Shown here: piece by piece, positions 1 through 8,108 of the stretch
Layout: the number at the start of each line of letters is the position of its first letter
Position numbering within the stretch: position 1 is the first letter of the stretch
NCBI RefSeq assembly: GCF_000350225.1
Contig: NW_005179034.1
Coordinates: forward strand, 1 to 64,000
Length of the DNA: 64,000 nt
Source of the DNA: Chondrus crispus
Lineage: Eukaryota > Rhodophyta > Florideophyceae > Gigartinales > Gigartinaceae
Reading direction: 5' to 3'
Notes under the pieces: model-generated
Database searches by the model: none
Told to the model about the DNA's origin: nothing
The model's input: only the letters and a program-made list of their open reading frames with translations
Program-made: the position numbers and the translations under genes

Positions 1-1440
1 GCGTTCACTAAGCCCCGGGTGGCTCTGCAGAAGTCTTCGTGCTCCTTGATGCGTCTCCACGGTGTGGGATTCGCCCACCACGATTGGTCCGCCTATCGGC
101 GGGAGAACGAGGCTGACGGTCGTGTTGTTACGACGTCTGCCTTCGCGTCCGGCCTGTCTCCGGAAGACTTCCCCGCTCTCCCTGTCGACGTGAGGGAGAG
201 CTTTCCCTCGCTCGGAGTGCACCCGCTTCTGCCTCCGGTCTTGAAGCATTTCGGGATTGCGTGTGCCAACCCGCAGCACCCAGCCCACTCGCGGCTCGCG
301 CATAATTATGAGCGCGAGTGGGCTTGGTCCGTGTGCTGCGCGTTCATGGCCGAGGCGCACATGAACAAGCGAGTCTTCATTCAGGCGGACTCTACGGTCA
401 CGTTCGTAGGACGCGTCGTGTCCGGCCTTCCTGATGCCGTCCTCCATTCGACAGAGCACGGGTCCTCCCACGTCCCCTGGACGTTCGCCCAGGCCGTGGG
501 CCTCATGGTCCGTGCTGGCGAGATCAGCTCGCGGAACCATCACCCGTGGATGGACTATACCACCGGGGCCCGGGCTTCTTTCGTCACATACGAACCGGCG
601 TCGGATGCCTTCGTCGCTCGCTCCGTTCCTGTCCCCTTGGTTGTCGGCAACACGGGGAAGAGGGGAGGCGTCGGCTCCGAGAGTCGGCGGAACCGGCGAA
701 AGCGCTACCGGGACCTCGACGCCGCGTGCGTGGACCCCGCTGGTCTCAACCTGAACCCCTACCGTACGGTGTCAGGGGTCGGTCGCCCCGGGACAGGGGG
801 CCTTGCCTCTACAGGGGCCATCCTCCCTGTCCCGCTTCTTGACGAGGTGGCGCAGGCCACGCCGCCGGCGCACTGTGTACGCGACCTCGTGCTCCCCCGA
901 GGGGAGCTGGTGACCGTTCCCAAGGTAGTACGGGCCTTGGGGGTCGCCAGCCAGCGGACCTGGACGATAGGCGGGCTGGTGGGCACCCTTGCAGACTGGT
1001 TTCTGGCTCGGAGTGACGAAGCGCGCGGTCTTCGTGACGACCTGGCGGCGCGCTCTACAGAACTTCAACGGGTGACCCAGGAGGTGGCCGCTATACGCGA
1101 GGCGTCCGAACGCCAGGCGGTCGTCTACGAGCGAGTCCTGCACGAACGCGAGCGCTATCGACGCGAACGCGACCGTCTGCGTTCGGTTCAGTCGGTACCC
1201 TTGCCGGCGGGTGGCGCTCCTACTAACGCTCTGGTCCCTCCCGTCAGGCGCGATCCGTACGCTGATTATGAGCCCGGTCCTCCCCCTCCCCGAAGCTGGG
1301 CGTCCGGGGAGGGCACGCCGCATGTCTTCATGCCTAGCCTCGCCGAACTGGACACCGAGACACCTCGGCATCCGGGGTATTGTCCCCCGGATAAACATGC
1401 TTCGGGGTCTCGCGGGCCCTCGAACAATGCGAGTCGCTGA
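1..1440 (+). CDS. Convergent (antisense) ORF of retrotransposon A, 5' partial, unknown function
   Basis: The frame is open from base 1 to a TGA at 1438-1440 (about 479 codons), so the start is outside the window; the GTG at 19 is only the first near-start codon. It runs against gag-pol. It aligns along its length with 15738-17196 of element B: shared blocks include DWSAYRR, SPEDFPALP, the stretch around YEREWAWSVC and KRYRDLDA. The middle has a basic patch (RRNRRKRYRD) that could be a nuclear signal. Residues about 330-395 are rich in Arg, Glu and Ala heptads and look like a coiled coil. I see no enzyme motif, zinc finger or membrane segment. Conservation between two diverged elements suggests a real product. 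What it does is unknown: it could be an accessory or antisense-regulated protein. Confidence 0.65.
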   Translation, partial: AFTKPRVALQKSSCSLMRLHGVGFAHHDWSAYRRENEADGRVVTTSAFASGLSPEDFPALPVDVRESFPSLGVHPLLPPVLKHFGIACANPQHPAHSRLAHNYEREWAWSVCCAFMAEAHMNKRVFIQADSTVTFVGRVVSGLPDAVLHSTEHGSSHVPWTFAQAVGLMVRAGEISSRNHHPWMDYTTGARASFVTYEPASDAFVARSVPVPLVVGNTGKRGGVGSESRRNRRKRYRDLDAACVDPAGLNLNPYRTVSGVGRPGTGGLASTGAILPVPLLDEVAQATPPAHCVRDLVLPRGELVTVPKVVRALGVASQRTWTIGGLVGTLADWFLARSDEARGLRDDLAARSTELQRVTQEVAAIREASERQAVVYERVLHERERYRRERDRLRSVQSVPLPAGGAPTNALVPPVRRDPYADYEPGPPPPRSWASGEGTPHVFMPSLAELDTETPRHPGYCPPDKHASGSRGPSNNASR

Positions 1441-1689
1441 CCGCGCGGTCTGGTCGTCAACCGCGCGGTGCCCTTCTTCCCTTACGTCGTCGAGGACGAC
1501 ACAGTAAACATTGCTTCCATCGTGACGCGTTTCTTCGAGTCTGTTCGTTGCTTCTAATTCCCCTTTGTCATCGGCGTGACACAGCACGCCCGCCCGTGCT
1601 TTCCTCAAAGCGGAGGAGGAAGGGGCGATGGCAGATCGCGTTCCCCTCGTCCCTCTTCGCCATCCAGTAGCGAGGGCAGGGGCGCGCGC

Positions 1690-2600
1690 GAACTCATATT
1701 CTCCTTGAGGCCTCTCGCCATCGGTGGCGAGGGCCTAGCGCACAACGAACGCTCTTATCTATCACGTCCCTCGCCATTCGGGGTGAGGGCGCGCGGCGCA
1801 GCGAACGTCTGTCTTCACGTCCCGCCCCTTCGTCGTCCGGGGCGGAGCACGGCGCGTTGTCTTCGTCTCGCGCGTCCCTCGCCTTTCGGGGCGAGGGCAC
1901 GCGCGACGGTCGTCCTTCTTGAGGCCTCTCGCCGTCGGCGGCGAGGGCAGGGGCGCTCGACGACGCACGGCGACGTTCCTTATGTTTGGCGGCCCTCGCC
2001 GCCGATGGCGAGGGCGCGGCGCGCGACCTTCGCGCTGCGGTGCGGCGGAAAAGTCCTCGTGGTAGCGCCTGGGCCTCGCAAGCTCGGCCCGCAGCGCTCC
2101 CCGAGGACTTTTTCCGGCGCTCCTCGCGCTCCGTCTTCTTTCCCGCGCGCGCCCCTCGCCATCGAGGCGAGGGCTTGGACGCGTGGACGTACTTATTCTT
2201 CTTCGCGCGTGCCCTCCCCGCCATCGGGGCGAGGGGGCGAACGCGTGGACGTACGTTTTCTTCTTCGCGCGACGTCCGCCATCGGTGGCGGGGGCGCTGC
2301 GCGTGCGCCGTTCGTCTTTTTCGTCGCTCGCGCTTCTCGCCATCGGGCCGAGGCGCTTCGTTATCGGTTGTGCGGGCGCGTGCGGCGGTCGTCCTTCTTG
2401 AGGCCTCTCGCCGTCGGCGGCGAGGGCAGGGGCGCGCGAGGGCCCGTATTCTCCTTGAGGCCTCTCGCCGTCGGCGTCGAGCGCGTGCGCGGCGGGGTAT
2501 GTCTGAGGCCCCGCGCCCCTCGCCAGTCGGGGGCGAGGGCGCAGTGCCGAACGGAGGTCTTTACCTGTCGCGCGTCCCTCGCCACTCGGGGCAAGGGCGC
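1690..2600. repeat. Array of about 14 short GC-rich hairpins in the 3' region of element A
   Basis: A short palindromic unit of the form CCCTCGCC-n-GGCGAGGG recurs roughly every 50-90 bases, for example near 1709, 1771, 1876, 1924, 1992, 2153, 2213, 2404, 2517 and 2576. The arms vary but usually keep pairing. A shorter version of the array occurs in element D at 34130-34780, including three near-identical 56-base units. Long ORFs through this stretch on both strands follow from the base composition and do not look like genes. Confidence 0.7.
2046..2116. other. Conserved 71-nt fold in the 3' region of element A
   Basis: An outer stem (CGGAAAAGTCCTCG pairing with CGAGGACTTTTTCCG) closes an inner two-part hairpin (AGCGC with GCGCT, GGGCC with GGCCC, loop about 10 nt). 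The same fold and length occur in element D at 34453-34523 with few changes, while the surrounding sequence is much more diverged. Known from the sequence: position, pairing and conservation. Inferred: it acts as RNA, possibly in packaging, export or 3'-end formation. Confidence 0.55.
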
Positions 2601-2756
2601 GCGCGTATGGTGTTGCGGTGTCCGTCCGGTATTCGGACCGGGGGCGGACGTGTGTACCCATGGGGCGGCGTCGTTCACCTTGTTACCGGTCGTCGGTGGA
2701 GGTGCTACCGTGCCCATGCGCGCAAGGCACGTGCCAGTGTAATTTCCTCCCCTTAA

Positions 2757-3398
2757 TTATTTTTTGCTAATTTCGCAGGCTGGGGGAGGCGGTGATTTGG
2801 TGACGGCGCAAGCGGGGTTGGCGCGTGTCGTGCATCGCCGAGCGCCGCTCACGTGTAACGTTCTCCTCTTTTCGTCATTTTCCGTATCATGAGGCACGCG
2901 TCGGTGGCTGTTTCGAGGTGTCTCGAGTCTGTGGGGGTATAACACTGACCCTCCGATCGGGTTGCTCTTGCCCGATCCCCCTTTGGCAACTGTCTTGTGG
3001 CGCGCTCCCCCGAATGCGGCCCTATGCTGCATAACCTCCGTCTGCATGTGTCGCACGTCTCCTCGTACACTGCGCACAGTGACCGGACGATGATCCGGTC
3101 TTCCGTCGGGTGTACCGGCTCGCCTGCGGGTTGACGGCCCTGGTGAGACCAGGGCATCCCGCACCTTGCCGGCGGTTCGGCGGGTGTGCTATTTTGCCGT
3201 ACGTACTTTCTGTCCTCCTCCCTCTTGCCGGCGGCGGCTGTCGGATGGCTTGACCGCCGGTGCGCCTCGACGTCTTCACATCCTCGCGAGTTCGCTGGTG
3301 CCTCTCGAGACACCTGTCCTTCCATTCTTAAGGTTTCTGTCATACCGCGAGGGGCCGCCTTTAACTGCAACGGAGCAGAGCGGTGGAGGGCCCCCTCC
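2757..3398. other. Non-coding spacer between hairpin array and pol stop, element A
   Basis: No ORF here has a recognisable product. It contains the region just downstream of the pol stop codon at 3399 (minus strand), so it probably carries pol 3' untranslated sequence and possibly the polyadenylation region of the convergent plus-strand ORF. No clear motif was seen. Confidence 0.4.
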
Positions 3399-6300
3399 TT
3401 AAGCGCGAGCGTCCGCGTTCGCGTCTGAGACGAGGTCTCTGCCGGTGCGTCTCCGGAGGCGTTGGGCGTAACGAGACACCAACTCCTCCGGGACGTGAGT
3501 CCGCGCGGTCCAGGTGAGCGTGTCGTAATCCGCCCACTTGATGAGGAACTCCGTAGTTCCGTCCTCCAAGGCTCGATGCCGGAGTAGTCGTTCGACCGCG
3601 TACTGCGTGCCCTTGGTGACCTTGTCGGCAAGGTCACTTGGGGTTGTCGTGCTCGCCCGCGCCGCGCCCGTCGGTGGTGGGGCGTACACGCAGCGGTCTG
3701 CGGAGACGCGCTCGGTAACACCATCACGATCGATCGTGATGGTTCGCAGGTCGTTGGCGAGTACCTGGTATGGCCCAACGGCGGGCGACGCGAGTTTGTT
3801 AGACGTCGTTGCCCCATCGGTGGGGTTCAGGTAGACGTAATTACCTGGCTTGATACGTGCGTTGAGCCGCCTGACGCGCTTATCGAAGTCGCGCTTGTAC
3901 CGAGCCTGCGTCCGGCGCAGGCTCCCGTACGCCTTCTGGATCGTGTCATCCAACGTCTTGAGGAACTCAGCGCGCGCGTTGCCCCTATCGGACGGGGGCG
4001 CGTCACCGTCGGCTCTACGTAGAGAGAACTCCGGCGGGGGTCGGCTGAGGACGAGCTCGAAGGGCGTGGTACTCGTCGTACGATGTACGTGGGAGTTGTA
4101 CGCGTACGTGAGCGGCCCCACGTACACGTCCCAGTCGTCCTGATGTTCGCCGACGTAATTGCGTAACATCGAAGCGATGGTCCGGTTGTATCGCTCGACT
4201 TGCCCGTTCGTCTGGGGGTGGTACGCCGAAGTGTACAAGTTCGTCACCCCCAGGACACGGCACGTGCTGTGGAAGAACTTCGCGTTAAACTGCGGTCCGT
4301 TATCCGACAGTAGCGAGCAAGGGACGCCGTATTTAAATACCCACGCGTCGCAGAACGCGACGGCTACCGTGTACGCGGTTACGGTCCGCAGTGCCACAAC
4401 TTGAGTCATCTTGGTGAAACGGTCCGTAATTACGAGAAGGAACCGTTTCCCTGCCTTCGTCTTGGGTAGCGGTCCCAAGATGTCGATGGGGAGGCTCTCA
4501 AGCGGCCGTGTTGCCGGAAACAACTTCAAGCGGTTGAGGTGTTTCCGCAACTTAACACGGTTCATCGCGCATGTTCGGCACCCTCGCACCGTAGCTGCCA
4601 CATCTGCAGCGAGATGGGGCCAGTAGTACTCGCGACGGAGCGCGAAGTACATACGGTTCTGGCCCGGGTGCCCCGCGATGGTTGGTGTGTGGCAGAGCTG
4701 GAGAAGCCGAGCTCGTAGCGTCCGTGGCACCACGACCTGCACGATGTCAGGGTCGAAGGGGTGTCTCCGTTTGAGCACCCCGTGGTGGTCCTCGAAGAAC
4801 GCGGAGTCCCTGGACTCTGACTGTCGTGCCAGTACGGTCTGGCAGAAGTCATCCACGCGTTGCTCTTCGGCTATCTCCTCTAACGTAAGAGGGGCCGGAA
4901 GGTCGTCCTGCGGAGGGGCGACCGTGGAGGCGGGCGCGCCCACTTCGGGTTGTTCGGCGCGCTCGATGTCGACAGCGTCGAACTCGTCGTTCTCCTCCCA
5001 GAACGAGGTGGGTCCTTCAAGAGCGGGGGCCTCGTCGTCGCCCCTCGGCTCGTCGCGCGTACGGACGCGCGACCCTCTTCGCGATCCGGCTTGGTTCCTT
5101 GTTGTCACGAAGACATGGACGGCCTTGTGATCGCAGCTCGCGGTACAGACGTGGTCCGCGAGCTCGTCCGACATGTCACGGACGGTCGTACCCGCATCGA
5201 AGGTGGGAATGTCGTCATCCACTTCGACGACTGGGCGAGGGTCGTCGGTGACCCTTGGCGACACGAGGCGTGAAAGGGCATCGGGCACCTGGTGCACGCG
5301 CCCGGGGCGGTACTGTATGGTGAAGTCGTATTCCGCCAACCGCAGTCGCCACCGGGTAAGCCTTCCGGAACTTTCGGTGAGGGACATAAGCCATCGGAGG
5401 GCATCATGGTCCGTCCGGACGATGAACTTGGTACCTTCGATGTACGGCCGTAGTGTGCGGACGGCCCACACTACGGCAAAGCATTCGCGCTCCGTAGCGC
5501 TGTAGTTGCGCTCACTATCGGACAGTGAGTACGACCAATACCCCACGGGGCGCCAGTCGTTGGCGCCTTCGTGTTCCTGGAGCAATGTACAGCCCAGTTG
5601 GTAGGCACTAGCATCCGTGTCGATCATGTACGGCCGACCGTACCGCGGCAATGCTAGGATCGGCGGGGAAATCATCCGCTCCTTCAACGCTTCGAACGCT
5701 TGAAGTTGTAGCTCGGTCGGGTCGTCGAAGTTGGGGTCCGCGTCCTTGCGCGTCATGTCCGTTAATGGGCGCGCAATCTTCGCGAACCCCTTCACGAAGC
5801 GGCGGTAGACGTTGCACGCTCCGAGGTACGAGCGCACCTGCGTCAACGTCCTCGGAAAGGTGAACGTCTTGAAGGCGTCCGCCGCCGCTTCGGCGACGCT
5901 CAGCTTACCTGGGGAAATGACGTGCCCCAGGTAGTGCACCTTCGGTTGGAAGAAGCTACACTTCTTGAGCTTGAGGGAGATTCCGGCGCTCCTCAGCAAG
6001 CTAAAGACAGTGTCGAGATGCTTTGCGTGTTCTCCGTGCGTACGGGAGAACACGATGACATCATCCAGGTAGACGAGGCATATCTGCCATCGGACGCCAG
6101 ATAGGATGATGTCGAGGGCATGTTGGAAGGTGGCCGGTGCCCCTTTTAGCCCGAACGGCATACGCAAATGGCGAAACGTTCCCATATGCGTAGTGAACGT
6201 GGTCTTGTCCCGGTCTTCCGGAGCGACGGGGATCTGCCAATAACCGGAATTGCAGTCCAACGTCGTAAAGACGGCTGCATCTCCGAGCGAATCGATGCAG

Positions 6301-7952
6301 TCGTCCATCCGGGGCAGCGGATACGAATCCGCTGCTGTCTTTGAGTTGAGACGCCGGTAGTCCACGCAGAACCGAAGAGAGCCGTCTTTCTTCGGTACGA
6401 GCACCACGGGGGACGCCCACTCGGTGCTCGCAGGTTCGATTACCCCTGCGTTCAAGATTTTGTTGACTTCCTTGGCGACCATCTCACGCATAGCCGGCCC
6501 CTTTCGGTAGGGCATTGAACGTATCGGATTCGTACCCGGTTCGAGGGGAATGCGGTGTTCGGTCGCTCGGATCGTTCCGAGCGCCCCGCTCCACAGACTC
6601 GAGTGTCTACGGAGCATCTTGAGCACGTGGACCCGGAACTTGTCATCATCGATGTATGACAAGTCGATTTCTTTTTCCCAATCCTCCGGCGGATTTTCGG
6701 GATCCTTTCCAGAGGCGGGTGCAGTGCCCCCTTCCGGCGGTGGACACTTCGCCGGTCGGCCGTCCGTACCGGCTCCTCTCTTCTCAACGGTTGCCCCCTG
6801 GGCGGAGCCTGGTCGACCAGCTCCTGCCGTTCCGACTTGATCGGTCAAGTCGGTGAGGTGTAGCGCGTGCGCGATCCCCTCGGCGATGCGACGTTCGGGC
6901 GTCAAGATCGCGAGGGGGTTGCGCTTCGCGTATCCCACGACGGTGTGCTTCGGAAGCCGCCTTTCCTGTCGCGAAAAGTTCGCGACGATGACGTCGAAGG
7001 TCTGGTTCGGCAGGACCTCGACGACGCCGTTCGTCAGCCTCACTCCATGTCGGTGTTGGAGTGACGGCTTCGGCTCTATAAACACGAGTCCCCTCTCCGT
7101 CGTAGTAACGCGCACACGGGCCTGCGACCTCGCGGGAATGGTAACCCAGCGGGCGATTCGGATCGCCTGCGGGGCTTCGTCGCGTGCGTCAGCCCGGCTT
7201 GTCTGACGTCCGTGCCGCCTGGTTGGGGGAGTCGGCTCCCCCTTCCCGTCGACGATGGCAACGGAGCCACCTTGGCGGAGCTCCAACCGTTGAGCTTCGA
7301 TGTCGATACTTCGTACGTGTGTATCGATGAAGGCCGTACCAAGGAGGACCGGCACGGCGAGCTGGTCCGCCACGACGAACGGAATTCGGAACGTCGTGTT
7401 CCTCAACCGCACGGCCAGGCGTACGACGGCCGAGAGCTTAAGCGGGTTGCTATTCGCGCCTGCCAATCGGGGCAGTGGCGCGTCGCGGATAACGTACCGC
7501 GACCAATCGGGAGGAAGGTCCGCCTTCCTCACCAGATTGTACCCTGAGCACGTATCAACGGCGATCGTGCGGGGCTTGAAGGCATTTCCCTCCGTGGCTA
7601 TCGAGCCGAGGACGTTGTAAATCTTCGACGTCATACGGCAAATGGCGCCGTCGACTACCTTCGGCGTGCCCGGCTCGGCGAGATCGTTCCGCCTGGGCCG
7701 CCGGCGCCGGTTCCGACTTCTCTTCCGCGTCCTTCGGCCTTGGTCTCGGGGCGCCCTTCGGTCGGCCGCGTCCCCGCGACAAGTCGCGTTCGTACGCGGC
7801 TTGAATTCTTCTGGCGGCCCCGGGTCCCCCTGGGTCGGGCCGCTGGCGCGTTCGATGCGCTTCTTGTTAGGCACTTGGCTCACGGTTGCCACAGTGCCTT
7901 CCTTCATGTGCGCCGGGCTCACGGTTGCCTCAGCGTCTTCGTCCTTTCGCAC
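3399..7952 (-). CDS. pol: Pol polyprotein of element A: protease, reverse transcriptase, RNase H, integrase, chromodomain
   Basis: The frame gives 1517 residues from the first GTG, but it is open upstream to about 8114, overlapping the gag stop in the -1 frame, so the protein is probably made as a Gag-Pol frameshift product. Domains in order: aspartic protease (DTCSG near residue 132, LLGTAF further on), reverse transcriptase (about 495-690, catalytic YLDD near 625), RNase H (DTDAS near 775), integrase with an HHCC zinc module (about 1086-1130) and DDE core (PIDILGP about 1157, SDNGPQF about 1215, Glu in GQVERYNR about 1250). A C-terminal chromodomain lies at about 1449-1504 (YAVERLL...EFLIKWADYD). 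The protease-RT-RH-IN-chromodomain order is that of Ty3/gypsy chromoviruses, whose chromodomain guides integration to modified histones. All catalytic residues I can check are present and no stop interrupts the frame. Confidence 0.93.
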   Translation of the reverse strand: MRKDEDAEATVSPAHMKEGTVATVSQVPNKKRIERASGPTQGDPGPPEEFKPRTNATCRGDAADRRAPRDQGRRTRKRSRNRRRRPRRNDLAEPGTPKVVDGAICRMTSKIYNVLGSIATEGNAFKPRTIAVDTCSGYNLVRKADLPPDWSRYVIRDAPLPRLAGANSNPLKLSAVVRLAVRLRNTTFRIPFVVADQLAVPVLLGTAFIDTHVRSIDIEAQRLELRQGGSVAIVDGKGEPTPPTRRHGRQTSRADARDEAPQAIRIARWVTIPARSQARVRVTTTERGLVFIEPKPSLQHRHGVRLTNGVVEVLPNQTFDVIVANFSRQERRLPKHTVVGYAKRNPLAILTPERRIAEGIAHALHLTDLTDQVGTAGAGRPGSAQGATVEKRGAGTDGRPAKCPPPEGGTAPASGKDPENPPEDWEKEIDLSYIDDDKFRVHVLKMLRRHSSLWSGALGTIRATEHRIPLEPGTNPIRSMPYRKGPAMREMVAKEVNKILNAGVIEPASTEWASPVVLVPKKDGSLRFCVDYRRLNSKTAADSYPLPRMDDCIDSLGDAAVFTTLDCNSGYWQIPVAPEDRDKTTFTTHMGTFRHLRMPFGLKGAPATFQHALDIILSGVRWQICLVYLDDVIVFSRTHGEHAKHLDTVFSLLRSAGISLKLKKCSFFQPKVHYLGHVISPGKLSVAEAAADAFKTFTFPRTLTQVRSYLGACNVYRRFVKGFAKIARPLTDMTRKDADPNFDDPTELQLQAFEALKERMISPPILALPRYGRPYMIDTDASAYQLGCTLLQEHEGANDWRPVGYWSYSLSDSERNYSATERECFAVVWAVRTLRPYIEGTKFIVRTDHDALRWLMSLTESSGRLTRWRLRLAEYDFTIQYRPGRVHQVPDALSRLVSPRVTDDPRPVVEVDDDIPTFDAGTTVRDMSDELADHVCTASCDHKAVHVFVTTRNQAGSRRGSRVRTRDEPRGDDEAPALEGPTSFWEENDEFDAVDIERAEQPEVGAPASTVAPPQDDLPAPLTLEEIAEEQRVDDFCQTVLARQSESRDSAFFEDHHGVLKRRHPFDPDIVQVVVPRTLRARLLQLCHTPTIAGHPGQNRMYFALRREYYWPHLAADVAATVRGCRTCAMNRVKLRKHLNRLKLFPATRPLESLPIDILGPLPKTKAGKRFLLVITDRFTKMTQVVALRTVTAYTVAVAFCDAWVFKYGVPCSLLSDNGPQFNAKFFHSTCRVLGVTNLYTSAYHPQTNGQVERYNRTIASMLRNYVGEHQDDWDVYVGPLTYAYNSHVHRTTSTTPFELVLSRPPPEFSLRRADGDAPPSDRGNARAEFLKTLDDTIQKAYGSLRRTQARYKRDFDKRVRRLNARIKPGNYVYLNPTDGATTSNKLASPAVGPYQVLANDLRTITIDRDGVTERVSADRCVYAPPPTGAARASTTTPSDLADKVTKGTQYAVERLLRHRALEDGTTEFLIKWADYDTLTWTARTHVPEELVSRYAQRLRRRTGRDLVSDANADARA

Positions 7953-8062
7953 CGAGCTTACGGGTGTCTCGGTGCGCTTGTGCGGGGTTGAGGGGAATAA
8001 TATCGGTAAACATTCCCCTCCCCCGCCGGGGACAAATAGGGGCGGGTCAAGGTTGGTTTGAC

Positions 8063-8108
8063 AAGACGGTTCACGCGACCGCGCGAACGTAACCGTCTTT
8101 ACGGGTTT
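8063..8108 (-). promoter_or_regulatory. Putative -1 ribosomal frameshift site at the gag-pol junction of element A
   Basis: On the minus strand the last gag codons are TTG AAA AAC CCG TAA. The heptamer A AAC CCG (8108-8102) fits X XXY YYZ in the gag frame and is followed directly by the stop. A stem of nine pairs (8091-8099 with 8063-8071), with an inner GC-rich stem, begins at the last base of the stop. The pol frame is -1 and open through here. Elements B (30201-30237) and D (40356-40392) keep the stem and the -1 relation, but their slippery bases differ. A second hairpin lies at 7990-8020. The spacer of about two bases is shorter than usual. Confidence 0.6.

Noticed and set aside
772..1608. 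Minus-strand ORF of 278 codons opposite the convergent ORF of A
   Set aside because: The plus-strand frame aligns with element B over its length, while the minus frame has no such support.
1576..2742. Long ORFs on both strands through the hairpin array (388 codons plus, 299 codons minus)
   Set aside because: They are built from the short palindromic repeats and very Arg/Pro-rich. All frames are open for the same compositional reason.
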